From: Oscheius dolichura
Taxonomy: Eukaryota > Nematoda > Chromadorea > Rhabditida > Rhabditidae
Reading direction: 5' to 3'
DNA length: 64,000 nt
Assembly (NCBI GenBank): GCA_932521035.1
Contig: OW051495.1
Span: 11,904,001-11,968,000 of the forward strand
Every line of letters starts with the position of its first letter. The stretch's first letter is position 1. The notes below the pieces were generated by a model. It searched no databases. It worked only from the letters and a program-made list of their open reading frames with translations, and had not been told where the DNA came from. Positions 12,860 through 22,904 of this stretch are shown here, in pieces. A program made the position numbers and the translations under genes.

Positions 12860-13667
12860 AGCTAATGCCCACTTGAGGAGCTTATCTTGATTCAGGCACC
12901 GGGCTGCTATGAGCGGGAGAGGCTATATTGACCGGTTTATTCGGGATTATGACTGTGTTTTGAGACGGGTAGACTCCCATTTTCAAGGACAATGCACGAG
13001 AGGAGATGGAAAAGCCATATAATTTCATTTGGAAATTTATATATATATCCTAAGAGCAGACGGGCTGTCGCCCTTTTCATGGGCTGAATCCAATGGAGAG
13101 AACAGGGAGCGGAACGGGATGAGGTGGCGTCGGCTCCCTCTTTCTCCGTTGACTCCTAGAGGAAATGGAAAAAAAATAGACAGCGGAAGAAGGCGCCAGA
13201 GCCTTTTTACAGCCTACCATAACGCGTATTTCCCATCCACAAAAAGCAATTTTTCTCGCTTCCGTCTCTTGCAGACATACTTTTATTGCATACCTTTTTT
13301 GGGAAGAACACAAACGTAAAATCCTTGTTCTCCCCTGGCTGTACGCCGCTTATCATTGTAACTATTCCCGGTAAAAGAGCCAGAATGAGTCTAGAGAAGA
13401 AAGGAAGGTCAGCTGATTTGGCAGCTCCTTTCAGTCCGCTCCTCCACAGAATTTCGCATGACGAATGAACAGTTCCGGGAACATGACTGCTTATCTATGG
13501 AATACCGACCGATATTAAAAATCCAGACAGGGGAATATTGACTTCGGTCTATAGAAACCCCACGGTTATTCGACGTCAAGTGATTCAAGTCACATACTTT
13601 GGCCTTAGGGCTATTCTTCGGAGTTCCTATAAAATTGGGCAGATGAAGAAAAGAAGTATGAAGCGCC
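12860..13667. promoter_or_regulatory. Divergent intergenic region with TATA box for the astacin-like gene
   Basis: About 800 bp between two divergently transcribed secreted-protein genes. A TATAAAA at 13628-13634 lies 34 bp before the astacin-like ATG, a spacing shared with the Kunitz and P450 genes downstream. The rest shows no coding signal. Confidence 0.55.
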
Positions 13668-14697
13668 ATGGGTCCTTGTCGTCTCCTCCTTCTTCTACTA
13701 CCGGTACTGTTCGTCTATGGAGCTTCTGGATGCAAAAAGCAGCAAGCCTTCTACCAATGGGATGTCAAGTCTGATGCCGGACCTCGTGTCTCACTGAACA
13801 TGACAACGCTGGACAAAAATCTAGCTGATCACCCAGAGGAGTTTCGTAAATGCTTTGAAATAGAATACAAAGGAGCAACTCCTGCGCCAAGTCAGTACAG
13901 TTGGACAAACGAGGTCTGGGGCCGAAAGAAGAGAGATCTTAGCAGGAGTTTCTACCGCTATACCCTTGCGAATGGCTATGTCGAGATTCCTTTCTTGATT
14001 GCTGCCAACTGGAGTCTTTGTAAGCAGCACCGGCTTGCTCTGGCTATCCGCAAGTTCGAGGCGAAGACATGTATCAAGTTTGTCCCTTTCAAAGGAGTCA
14101 ACGAACACAACGGCCTCGGTGTGCTCATGATTCACAACTCGCAGGTCAATCGAGCCAATTGCGGTGTTGGTACGTTTGGGCAAAGTTCTGGAATCTATGA
14201 CAGTACAATTAATGGACAAGTATTACCTCTGGTTACCTTTGTGCAAATGTTGGGAGGATGTGAATACTCAGTTGAGCATGAGCTAATGCATACACTAGGC
14301 TTCATTCATGCTCAGGACAGGTAACTTCTGTTAAATTTCAGCGGAACATGTTTAGCCCATATCGACAAGGACCACAGAGCTATTGGGATAAAGAAGGCTA
14401 CGGTGTTATTCCTTCAAACCGTGAAAAGAATAACGTCGAGGAGGTTGCTCCTTGGGAAATAATCTCGGCTACAAGCTATGTTGCAGGAGTATGTGATCAA
14501 AAGCAATCTTTGTAACGGCTTCTTTTCAGGACAAAACTCTTACTGATTGGGACACCTATAAAATCAATCAGGTCTATAAGTGCGAGAGAACAACTTACGG
14601 GGACAGGCCAATTGACGTAATATATCTTTAATTGTTGCAGAAAAAAACTTTACAGATGAACCATAAGCCAGCGCCAGTTGTCAACGTCTTTAACTGA
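13668..14697 (+). CDS. Astacin-like metalloprotease with degenerate Met-turn
   Basis: Secreted zinc metallopeptidase of family M12A by homology. It begins MGPCRLLLLLLPVLFVYGAS (signal peptide), followed by a short prodomain with RKKRD (about residue 85), the catalytic start YRYTLANGYVEIPF, TCIKFVPF, and the zinc motif HELMHTLGFIH (near 14276). After the zinc motif the gene departs from the family. The best in-phase join uses a 35-nt intron (14321-14355) to SPYRQGPQSYWD. Where astacins have S-I-M-H-Y this protein has S-A-T-S-Y, so the Met-turn methionine is missing. The terminal LTDWDTYKINQVYKC matches the usual end of the catalytic domain. A final 39-nt intron leads to NHKPAPVVNVFN and TGA 14695-14697. 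The three zinc histidines remain, but activity is doubtful. Compare with the canonical paralog at 52798-54442. Confidence 0.8.
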
Positions 14698-15032
14698 TTC
14701 TAAAAAGGTATACAGTCAAAACAAATTTTGTAGGCAAATAAATTTTTGGGATATTGGCTGTTATGGGGAAAAGGAAGGGGTCAATCCACTTTTTCAATAG
14801 TTTTTAACTTTCTTCTTCTTCTTACAAAACATTTTTTTTTCACAATAAAAGGGTTGCCTGCTTTTATTGAAAGGGCAACGTCTTTTTACCCAGGAGAAAA
14901 AGAAGAAACTAAAACTAATTCGAGATACGTCCCTTTCTCCCATTTGATTCTACAATTTGCCTTTTCGCGAGTTTATGATGAGAAAAAAAACGCAATAAAG
15001 CCGTTTCCCAAGTCTTGTTCTTTCCGCCTGCC

Positions 15033-15039
15033 TATAAAA
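15033..15039 (+). promoter_or_regulatory. TATA box of first Kunitz gene
   Basis: TATAAAA 38 bp before the ATG at 15077, in the context CCTGCCTATAAAACAGC. Similar TATAAAA boxes precede the other intact Kunitz genes (17004-17010 plus strand; 16865-16871 minus strand) and the P450 (17562-17568). Confidence 0.6.
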
Positions 15040-15076
15040 CAGCGGGCATTCATCGTCTTTCACCATTCCCAACAAA

Positions 15077-15360
15077 ATGTTGAAGACAATCTGTTTCGCT
15101 CTCCTGTTCTGCTTCTTTGGTTAGTTCTCTTTTATATCAACACATTGTACATATATTTTCCAGTAGTCGTAGCTTTTGAAGATGTCTGCAACCTACCATT
15201 TGAGGCAGGCCCATGTAAAGCAAATATTTCTGTCTGGGGCTCTGACCGCAACCGTCGCGACTGCTTCCAGTTCAACTACGGTGGCTGCCAAGGAAATGGA
15301 AACAATTTTCCTACCAAGAATGACTGCGCGCGTGCCTGTTACACAGATATTTCTAAATAA
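15077..15360 (+). CDS. Single-domain Kunitz/BPTI protease inhibitor
   Basis: Secreted serine-protease inhibitor. Exon 1 (15077-15119) encodes MLKTICFALLFCFF; a 44-nt intron and exon 2 from 15164 continue VVVAFEDVC. The mature protein is a single Kunitz domain with six cysteines at BPTI spacing (C-8-C-15-C-7-C-12-C-3-C), including FQFNYGGCQGNGNNF and CARAC. The residue after the second cysteine (P1) is lysine, predicting trypsin-like targets. The stop TAA is at 15358-15360. A longer upstream ORF from 14746 exists in frame, but the TATA box at 15033, the signal peptide and the intron make 15077 the better start. First of five related loci within 2.3 kb. Confidence 0.88.
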
Positions 15361-15503
15361 CTGTCAATAAAGCACGTTTACTCAATTCTATGTTAACATA
15401 CGCTGGATAATCATATTTACAAATACATGGCAATGGTTTATTCTACTTTACAGGGAGAAAAAAGGGCCATAGAATTGTCTGTCAGCCTCGTTCCTTTTTG
15501 AAT

Positions 15504-15819
15504 TATAAAAGCCGACAATATTCGTCGCTCCTCCACTAAACAACCTGTTGAAGACCCTCCTTCTCGTCTTCTTCTTCTGCTTCCTGAGTTCGTTTTATTC
15601 TCCATACCGTAACCTAACTAGATTTCTAGGTGCCGAAGCTGTAACAGGCCCAGATGTTTGTTCCAGGCCCATGCAAAGCTATCCTTCCTCGTTGGGATTA
15701 CGCAGTGAAAGAACATAGATGCGTCCAGTTCAACTACGGTGGCTGTCAGGGAAATGGAAACAACTTCGCTACCAAGAATGACTGTCTGAAAGGATGTTTA
15801 ATAGATTACGATGAATAAA
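15504..15819 (+). pseudogene. Broken Kunitz inhibitor copy
   Basis: Close paralog of the preceding gene with an intact TATAAAA (15504-15510) but a damaged reading frame. Where the paralog has ATG TTG AAG, this copy has CTG TTG AAG (near 15547), so the start codon is lost. In the second exon the sequence between the first and second cysteines is shortened and out of frame (GATGTTTGTTCCAGGCCC, about 15651-15669). Downstream the domain is intact: PGPCKAILPRW, VQFNYGGCQGNGNNF, and a C-terminal LIDYDE before TAA. Either a pseudogene or a gene relying on a cryptic start and rearranged splicing; pseudogene is favoured because two lesions coincide. Confidence 0.75.
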
Positions 15820-16087
15820 ATTTTGTCTCTCTGTGACTTGAAAAGGATTCGGATTTGACAGTAAGGAGAAGAAAAAGGGCTATAAAATTGTCTCTCACAA
15901 TTTCGTTGTCAGCCTCGTTCCTTTTTTTTCTGTTTCCATTTCTTTTATGACTATGCAAAAAAATTGATTCGAACTTGTAGATGAGAACAGTAAAAAGGCA
16001 ATAAAATTTATCTCCTGGCCTCACTTTTTCTCTTTCTTACAAGCCTAAAAACCACTACATTTTCTCTTTCCTTTCATTCAACACGAA

Positions 16088-16309
16088 ATGTCGAAAGCAG
16101 CCCTTTTCGCCGCTCTCTCCTGTTTCCTTGGTTAGTTTTGTATTCATTAACCCACACACATCAAATATTTTAAAGGTGTCGTTAATGGGAGAAACATAGA
16201 GGTCTGTCATAATCTTCCACTGGATTCTGGAACCGAATGCAATGCAAACAAAAACGTTGTTGGGGGTTATGATGTGAAAGCAACGGATCCGCGAATAAAT
16301 AAATATTAA
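16088..16309 (+). CDS. Truncated Kunitz-family secreted peptide
   Basis: Two exons with the cluster's usual structure: signal peptide MSKAALFAALSCFLG, a short phase-1 intron with the conserved CCTTG|GTTAGT donor, then VVNGRNIEVC. The mature part keeps only the first two Kunitz cysteines (VCHNLPLDSGTEC) and then runs through NVVGGYDVKATDPRINKY to TAA 16307-16309. The four remaining cysteines and the YGGC core are absent. Its TATA-equivalent position reads CCTAAAAA (about 16045) rather than TATAAAA. Probably decaying; a short secreted peptide cannot be excluded because the frame is open from ATG to stop. Confidence 0.55.
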
Positions 16310-16540
16310 TTTGCCCTGGTCACCACTGAAATGAAAACCCTTACAGATGTCTACTTACAGCGTTTCCATTCTAAAAAATCCTTTTTGAAACCATTTATAT
16401 ATATATAAATTTTGAGCAATAATAATGATGCGCTTCGTGGAAAATTAGACATCTTTGGGCAAAATAACGGAAGAATTCCAAAGCCGAGGACAGACTTCAA
16501 ATACTAAACACTGGGGTTGAATGAATATCTTGATTGCCAG

Positions 16541-16830
16541 TTATAGAAGTACATCATCCACAATTATGTCGAAGCATTTGTACAGGCATTCCTCTTGAGT
16601 CAGAAATCGGTTTCCATTTCCCTTGCAGCCTCCGTAGGTCCACTCGATACACGTTCCAAGGACAGCGCCCCAGGCAGGAATGATAGCTATGCACGGTCCG
16701 GGATCCAATGGCAGACTACAAACATCGACACAAGTTCCAGTACCTGGAAATGATTTCAACCTTGCGCTGTAATGGAAGTAAACTAACCAAGGAAGCAGAA
16801 GAGAACGACGAGACAGAGAGCCTTCGACAT
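16541..16830 (-). CDS. Single-domain Kunitz/BPTI protease inhibitor
   Basis: Minus-strand member of the cluster, divergent to the next gene and with a minus-strand TATAAAA at 16865-16871. Signal peptide MSKALCLVVLFCFLG, a phase-1 intron, then TGTCVDVCSLPLDPGPC. The Kunitz core WTYGGCKGNGNRF and CLYKCF are present. P1 (residue after the second cysteine) is isoleucine, suggesting a non-trypsin target. The loop between the second and third cysteines has 13 residues rather than 15. The extra CVDVC adds a seventh cysteine. It ends FDIIVDDVLL at the stop beginning at 16541. Confidence 0.85.
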
Positions 16831-17048
16831 TTTGTCTTGAATGGGGAAAGGCGAAATGTTGCAGTTTTATAGACAAGAAAATAACGAGCAATAAAATGGC
16901 GCCTTTTCTTGGTGTATATCATGAATACAAAGTGATTTGACCCATAAAATTGATTAGAATTTGTAGCTTTGGATAATAAAACGACAATAAAACATTCTTT
17001 GTCTATAAAACCAACACCGTGACCAGTTTTAAAATAATTCAAAGGAAC

Positions 17049-17326
17049 ATGTCGAAGGCCCTCTGTCTCGCCGTTCTCTTCTGCATCCTTGGTTAGTTTC
17101 TCCTCATTACAAGACTACATTTATCTCTTTTCTAGGTACTGTAGCCGGTGTCAGCGTTTGCGATCTACCGCTAGATCAAGGACCATGCAATAGAATCATC
17201 GCTGTGTGGGGCTTCCTTAATGGAACATGCGTCGAGTGGGACTATTATGGCTGTGAGGGAAATAGAAACAACTTTCCGACGAAACTGGAATGCGAGCGGA
17301 TCTGTTTCGATCTTGTTGATAAATAA
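17049..17326 (+). CDS. Single-domain Kunitz/BPTI protease inhibitor
   Basis: Plus-strand member, 218 bp from the divergent minus-strand paralog; TATAAAA at 17004-17010. Signal peptide MSKALCLAVLFCILG, the cluster's phase-1 intron, then TVAGVSVCDLPLDQGPC. P1 is asparagine. The core reads VEWDYYGCEGNRNNF, with YYGC replacing the usual YGGC, and closes with CERICFDLVDK before TAA 17324-17326. The signal peptide is nearly identical to that of the minus-strand neighbour, pointing to a recent inverted duplication of the pair. All six cysteines are present. Confidence 0.86.
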
Positions 17327-17617
17327 CTGAAAGTAAATGTGTTTATTCACCCATCCGGTATTTATTTCTTCGCTGTACAAAAAGGTGGTGACTCTTTTTG
17401 CTTTTTTTTGCTAAACATTTAAAATTAGAATCCCTCTAAAATGGCGAACGGCGCCCTCTTAAGTGATTAGAAAACAGACCCGTGCCCCCTGATCTCCTCT
17501 TTCTTATCATTTTGTGCCGTTTATGTTGTGGTCAACGTGCGCACAAACTGATAGCCCTGTCTATAAAATAAACACCTCCCAAGTAGATTATAGTCCATTT
17601 CTCTTTCGACCGCCGCA

Positions 17618-19557
17618 ATGCTGGTTCCGTTGCTTTTGGCTCTTCTTGTCGGTTACTTCCTCTATTCCATCTATTGGAAACGATTGAATCTTCCTCCAGG
17701 TTGTGCTCTTGCTTGAAAATAGTATTGTATCGTTCCAGGACCCTTTCCTCTCCCTCTTATTGGAAATCTCCATCAATTTTACTGGTATTCTGTGAAGCAT
17801 GGGGATATTGTTCGGGCTCAGGAGGCTTTCAAGAAGGTTTTTGTTGCTCATATTCCACAAAAATGTTCTGTCTTTCAGGAATATGGCCCCGTTTTTACCC
17901 TCTGGCTTGGAAGTCAACCTACCGTCCATATTGCGACCATGGATCTGGCCCAGGAGACCATGATCAAACGAGGAGGAGAGTTCGTAGACCGTTTCATGCC
18001 TCTGATCTTTAACGTCGACCAAACTCCTTATGGAATCACCTCAAATAGCGGAGAAATCTGGCAGACTCACCGTCGTTTCTCTCTCCAGACTTTGAGGAAT
18101 TTCGGAATCGGAAAGAGTGTCATGGAAGACAGGATTATGGCCGAATTCCATGCCAGGTTGGTTTTTTGTGGCTTTTTTCTCCAAATGTTCACTGTTTCAG
18201 AGTAGAGGACCTCGACGCGACTCTTGTTAATGGAACAGGGAATCTCCACACTTACGACTTCATAAATCTGATGGTCGGCAGCATCATCAACAGGATTCTG
18301 TTCTCCGTCCGTTTTGAAAAGGTTCCCATATCTTTTTCTGTTTCAATTACAGTAACCCCTCTTCCAGAAGGACGAAGCCGTCTTCTTCAAGAATAAGAAA
18401 TTGGTCGACCGTTTTTCTGAAATCTACACTCCTTCGGACTTCATGCTCACCCATTTTTGGATGTTCTACATCCCATTCTTCAGCAATCGATTCGAATTTC
18501 TGGGAGATTCTCCAAGAAAACTGAGAGATTTCTTCAGGCAACAGATCCAGGAGAGGTGACAAATTATATTAATCTGGAATAATAGGATTTTAGAATGGAT
18601 GCCATCGCTTCAGGAGACCATGTCATCGATGAGGAGCCTGCTGACTATGTGGACGCTTTTGTGGTGAAAATGAATGAAGAAAGGGGAAAAGAGGACAGCA
18701 GCTTCAAGTAAAAACCAGTCTTTTGAGCTTAAAGTGTTTATTTTAGTGTTGAAAGCCTTCTTCATAACCTCTTTGACATGTGGATCGCTGGACAGGTGAC
18801 GACTACTTCTACTCTGACTTTTGGACTGGCTCACTTGGTCAATAATCTCGAGGTAATCTAGAAGGGTCTTTTTCTGTAAACAAATGGTTTTTCAGATCCT
18901 GGACAAAGTGAGAAAGGAACTGCACGAGGCTACTGGCGGACAAAGGGATCTGTCCCTCCAGGATAAGGCGAATACTCCTTACTTTGTGGCTACTCTTCAT
19001 GTAAGTTGCTTCTCTTGACCCAATAGTACCTACAAACTACCGTAATCTAACAATTCTTGTGATTTTAGGAGATCCAGAGGCATTCTTCCCTCCTGAACAT
19101 CAACTTCTTCCGAACCCACAATGGAGATACCACGGTTGGAGGTCACCCCGTCCTGGATGGAACTCCTATAACAGCGGAATTGGCCCTAATTATGAGGGAT
19201 GAGCAATATTTCAAGGAACCCGAAAAGGTAATCGAAACTTTTCTTCTTTTCAAAATTCGAAAATTTCAGTTCAATCCCGACAGATTCATGGAAGACCCCA
19301 AACTGGAGCAGCACATGGTCCCATTTGGAATGGGCAAGCGCCAATGTATGGGAGAGGCACTGGCCAGGGCTGAGCTTTATCTGGTAAGGAGGATAGACAA
19401 AAAAATATGGTGTTAATTGTTTTAGCTCCTGGGAAACTTCATCTTGAAGTACAAAATGGAACCAATTGGGCGCCAGCTTCCCCCAACCAGAGGGTGCAAC
19501 GATTACGGCTGTTTCAGTACTCCTTATGACTTTGACTTTAAAGTTACAAAGATTTGA
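17618..19557 (+). CDS. Cytochrome P450, CYP33-like
   Basis: Microsomal haem monooxygenase. It begins MLVPLLLALLVGYFLYSIYW (N-terminal ER anchor) followed by the proline-rich LNLPPGPFPLPLIGN. The C-helix WxxxR appears as WQTHRRF, the I-helix as AGQVTTTSTLTF, the K-helix ExxR as EIQR (near 19070), and the haem loop as FGMGKRQCMG (near 19325) with the cysteine ligand. Ends DFDFKVTKI at TGA 19555-19557. About nine short introns; one (about 17837-17878) lies between FKK and EYGPVFTLW and is open in frame, which could mislead gene finders. TATAAAA at 17562-17568 and a TGATAG site 10 bp upstream fit an intestinal xenobiotic-type promoter, which is inference. Length and motifs suit nematode CYP33. 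Confidence 0.93.
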
Positions 19558-19758
19558 ATTGGCATTTCAGTAAACATTTTCTTGGTCCTTTTCTATCTCG
19601 CTGAGCGTTCTTCACACCTGGCGCAAATCACCTGTTTACATTTTTGGAAACCTAAATGTCAGCGGCCGCCGTTTCATCAATAATCTGTAATAAGAACAGC
19701 TGATTTTGTTGACTGCAGTGGAATCTTTTATATTGTAGTCGCCTAGTTTATTGCCGAG

Positions 19759-22746
19759 ATGAAACTTACCCTTGGATTATTTGCTCTTCTCGTTCTTCTC
19801 GTGGCTCCCGAAGAAGGTGACTTGATTTTAAAAGCCCCCTACCAAGATTCTCGAGGAGAATCTGTCTTTATTTAACGCGTTTTTTTCTAACCCTCGGGGA
19901 AGATCCTTTCAATTGAAAGGGAATGTATCCCCTTTCAGTTTGCGAAATATACAAACCCGTGGGTTATTGGCTCCGGCAAAATCCTGGAAAGAAATGTGAC
20001 ATTGTCAAAGGACCTTTCCTTTTGGATGGCTCTGTTGCCTTCTCAATTGACCTACTTCAACCGGCCTTCGCCAATTTAACTCGGATCGAGGGGTGCATTT
20101 ACCTGAAATGGCGTACTCGTCTAAAAGACATGTCCTTTTTAAAGAATTTGAAGGAAATTGTCTGCACTGATGAGAAAGGTACGGTCCTCCCTAATTAAAT
20201 GGAAAATTAAAGGATTGTTTAGCGTCGGAGTGGGGATTTTCTGACACTCTTGTCGTGGAAGATATCTCGTTTGATGGATTGGGATTAGTATCACTGGAGA
20301 AGGTAGAAGGGGTCGGTAAGATAGTGGTCTCTTTCGGTCAATATTGGGACATCTGGGACGAGATGATCAGTTCTCCCAATGGAAGTAAATGTTTCCATGA
20401 AGCGGTAATCATTTAGAAGAAGGAAAGATATTGGAACTGGTATTTTAGGAAATACGATTCTTTGCCCAACATCCAATGTACACAGGAATTATATGGAAGG
20501 ATTGCAATCCTGGTAAGATGGGCAGCTTTTTTTGGATTTATTACGCTGTCAATTCTCCCTTTTCCAGTTCCATTAAAAGACTATAAAGGCCAGGGTGCGT
20601 AATCGTTTCAGGACCCTGTACCGCATTCCGTTATTTCGACGAGAGAGTTCCCATTGATCACGTGCCTTCAAATTGTACCCTATTTGTTGGAAACATCCTT
20701 CTAGACGGTCCTCTTCCCTTATTTCCTTGATAATGATTCCATTCATTCCAGGATTCTCCGATTTTCCCATCCTAGAAAACCTAGAGATCCTTGTGGGACA
20801 CATTAAAATAGTCGGAACATTTCTCCAAGATCTGAAGACTTTCCCTAAATTACACGCCGTCTACAATAACTTCGGCAAGTACTACTCTTACAATGGGGGT
20901 ACGTTCTTCTGCTCTTTATTTATTCTTACCGCTATTTTGTAGAACCCGATATAACCAAATCATTAGGAGAAGTGCAGCTCTTCGTCCTAGTTAACACGAC
21001 ATTTTTACACAATTTTAGTATTCCCTCTATTAACAAGGAGAGGAAGATTCAGTTTGCCTATTCGCCGCCATTGACACTTGCTTATGTTGAACCTGGAGTC
21101 AAGTTACTGGATCCGTGCAAAGATTTTGAAGGTGCTCCATGTGGTAAGCGGGTAAATCGTTACCAAAACGAAAAAGCAAAAAATATTTTGACTGCGGCGA
21201 GGACCGAACCCGCGGCACGTTCAACCAAGCGCCCGCCCACTTTGTACTGCACCAAAGTTACTGAACATAGGGAAATCGCATACGGACAAGAAAATGGATT
21301 TTCATCAAGGAAACTTTTCTTTTCCTTTCAGAAGTACAGTATGGCAGAGTCGTTGTCAACGACAACAGCTCCCAACTGAACCAAGAATTCGTTGCCTGCC
21401 TCATAATCTCCATCCTTGGCTTGCTGATAACCATGAGAGCCACTTCTCTGCTCCTTTGGATGCACCCGGGCAGTTTTCTCCCTTCCGCTCGGTGGGTACT
21501 CGGCTTAATTTTTGTAATAATCATTTTGGTGGAAATTGAACGGATCGGCTTTTATCAGGTTTAGTTACATTAAAATTAGACAAATATGCTCAGAGGGAAA
21601 TGTCTATTTTGGATGAGGAAGGGAACAACGTCCGGCGTTATTTGCCACTTCTCAACTCACCGCAAATTATTTCACCAGTCACCCAATTCTATCAGGAATT
21701 CATTGTCGCCGCTAAACATGCCGTCCTGCCCATTTTTCTGCTAATTGCCCTGGATTACGGTCTCTTTTACAAGTAATTCACCCCCTAATAACTCCACATA
21801 ATTACCAGAATCTCCTCCAATATAGCCAAACGATGCTCCCACGTTCTCCTCTGGCTCTCTTTTCTCATGTCTATTGCTCTATTCTTTGTTCTCTTCCCTC
21901 GTCTTTATTACACTATTCGGATTATGGAAAAACCAGATGCTGAGAGGGTCTATGGCCAGAGTCAGCAGTATTTCATAACACTGGTTCAAGATGAACAGAC
22001 TTCTCAAAAGAATAGAACCGTGCCGGGAGACGTCAAAGTTTATACCCCGGATCTTCAGGGATCAGATATTTTAGGGGTAAGAGAGTTACAGTAACTTCAA
22101 ACTGGCACCTATACTATAATACTGGTCTTGTAACGAAGGCCTATATGGGAAAGTCTTTGTGTGAAATCGTTCCAAGACCTAGCCGACTCCAAGGCTTTTA
22201 GCACCTCCTCTAATCAGTTTTAGGACGTCTTCACTGACTATTTATTCTACGTGGACGGAATTATCGGCTATTCTTTCCTAATATTGGCCATCCTCCGTTT
22301 ATTTCGTGTACTGTTTAGCTGGAGTACCCCGGTAGAATTCCTCCTCCATCTCTATCTCCATCTCTCCATCAATAGACTCCGTTGGTATGGGAAAAATACC
22401 TCCTTTCCGGTATAGAACCCCACTTTGCTCCTCAAATTCTTTAGCATTACTGTCATTCTGACTCAGGTGGATATAGAAACGAATTCAGCGCCGTCTGTAA
22501 AGACAACCATCCTTTTCAGCTTATCCTCTTGAAAGCTGTGGAGAAGTTACCGTATATTAGTTTTCTGATCCTTTCTTTCCACTGCTATCGTTTCGCTCGG
22601 TTAATTCTTCAAAAATTCAACGGAAAATGATTTTCAGGTCCCAATTGTTCTTGGCATATGTCTTCGACTATCGTAAGAAAACTTCGCTCGACAAAATTAA
22701 GAACGAATCCATTTCTGCTATTCCAAACAGCGATTTAAACAAATAA
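19759..22746 (+). CDS. Receptor-L-domain protein with multi-pass C-terminus
   Basis: Signal peptide MKLTLGLFALLVLLVAPEE, then two regions resembling insulin/EGF-receptor L domains as in the nematode irld family: LTRIEGCIYLKWRTRL...MSFLKNLKEIVC (about 20080-20170) and NCTLFVGNILLDGFSDF...LEILVGHIKIVG (about 20670-20815, joined over an intron after LLDG). The second half is hydrophobic: spans in VACLIISILGLLITM, WVLGLIFVIIILVEI, HAVLPIFLLIALDYGLFY, VLLWLSFLMSIALFFVLFP, GIIGYSFLILAILRLF and ISFLILSFHCYRF. It ends SAIPNSDLNK at TAA 22744-22746. One intron (about 21144-21332) carries a tRNA-like repeat. The ectodomain and membrane parts look like one gene because exons keep frame and no promoter or start codon intervenes, but two adjacent genes remain possible. 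Confidence 0.65.
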
Positions 22747-22904
22747 TGATCTTTTTTAAATAAATACTTGTCTCGTCTTTTTTTCCTTCAGTAAAAGGGC
22801 GCAGAGGGAGAATGAGTGGCTTTTCAATCAAGAAAATAAAATTTGCCAGAAGCTGGGGCAGGTGAATATTATCCGAATTCTTATTATTCCTATTTTTACG
22901 CTTA

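Noticed and set aside
13821-14219. Open frame antisense to the astacin-like gene
   Set aside because: Exact shadow of the coding exon with no independent start context or homology.
14746-15076. Long N-terminal extension in frame with the first Kunitz domain
   Set aside because: It reads through a TATA box and the signal-peptide exon in another frame, and the cluster's common exon plan places the start at 15077.
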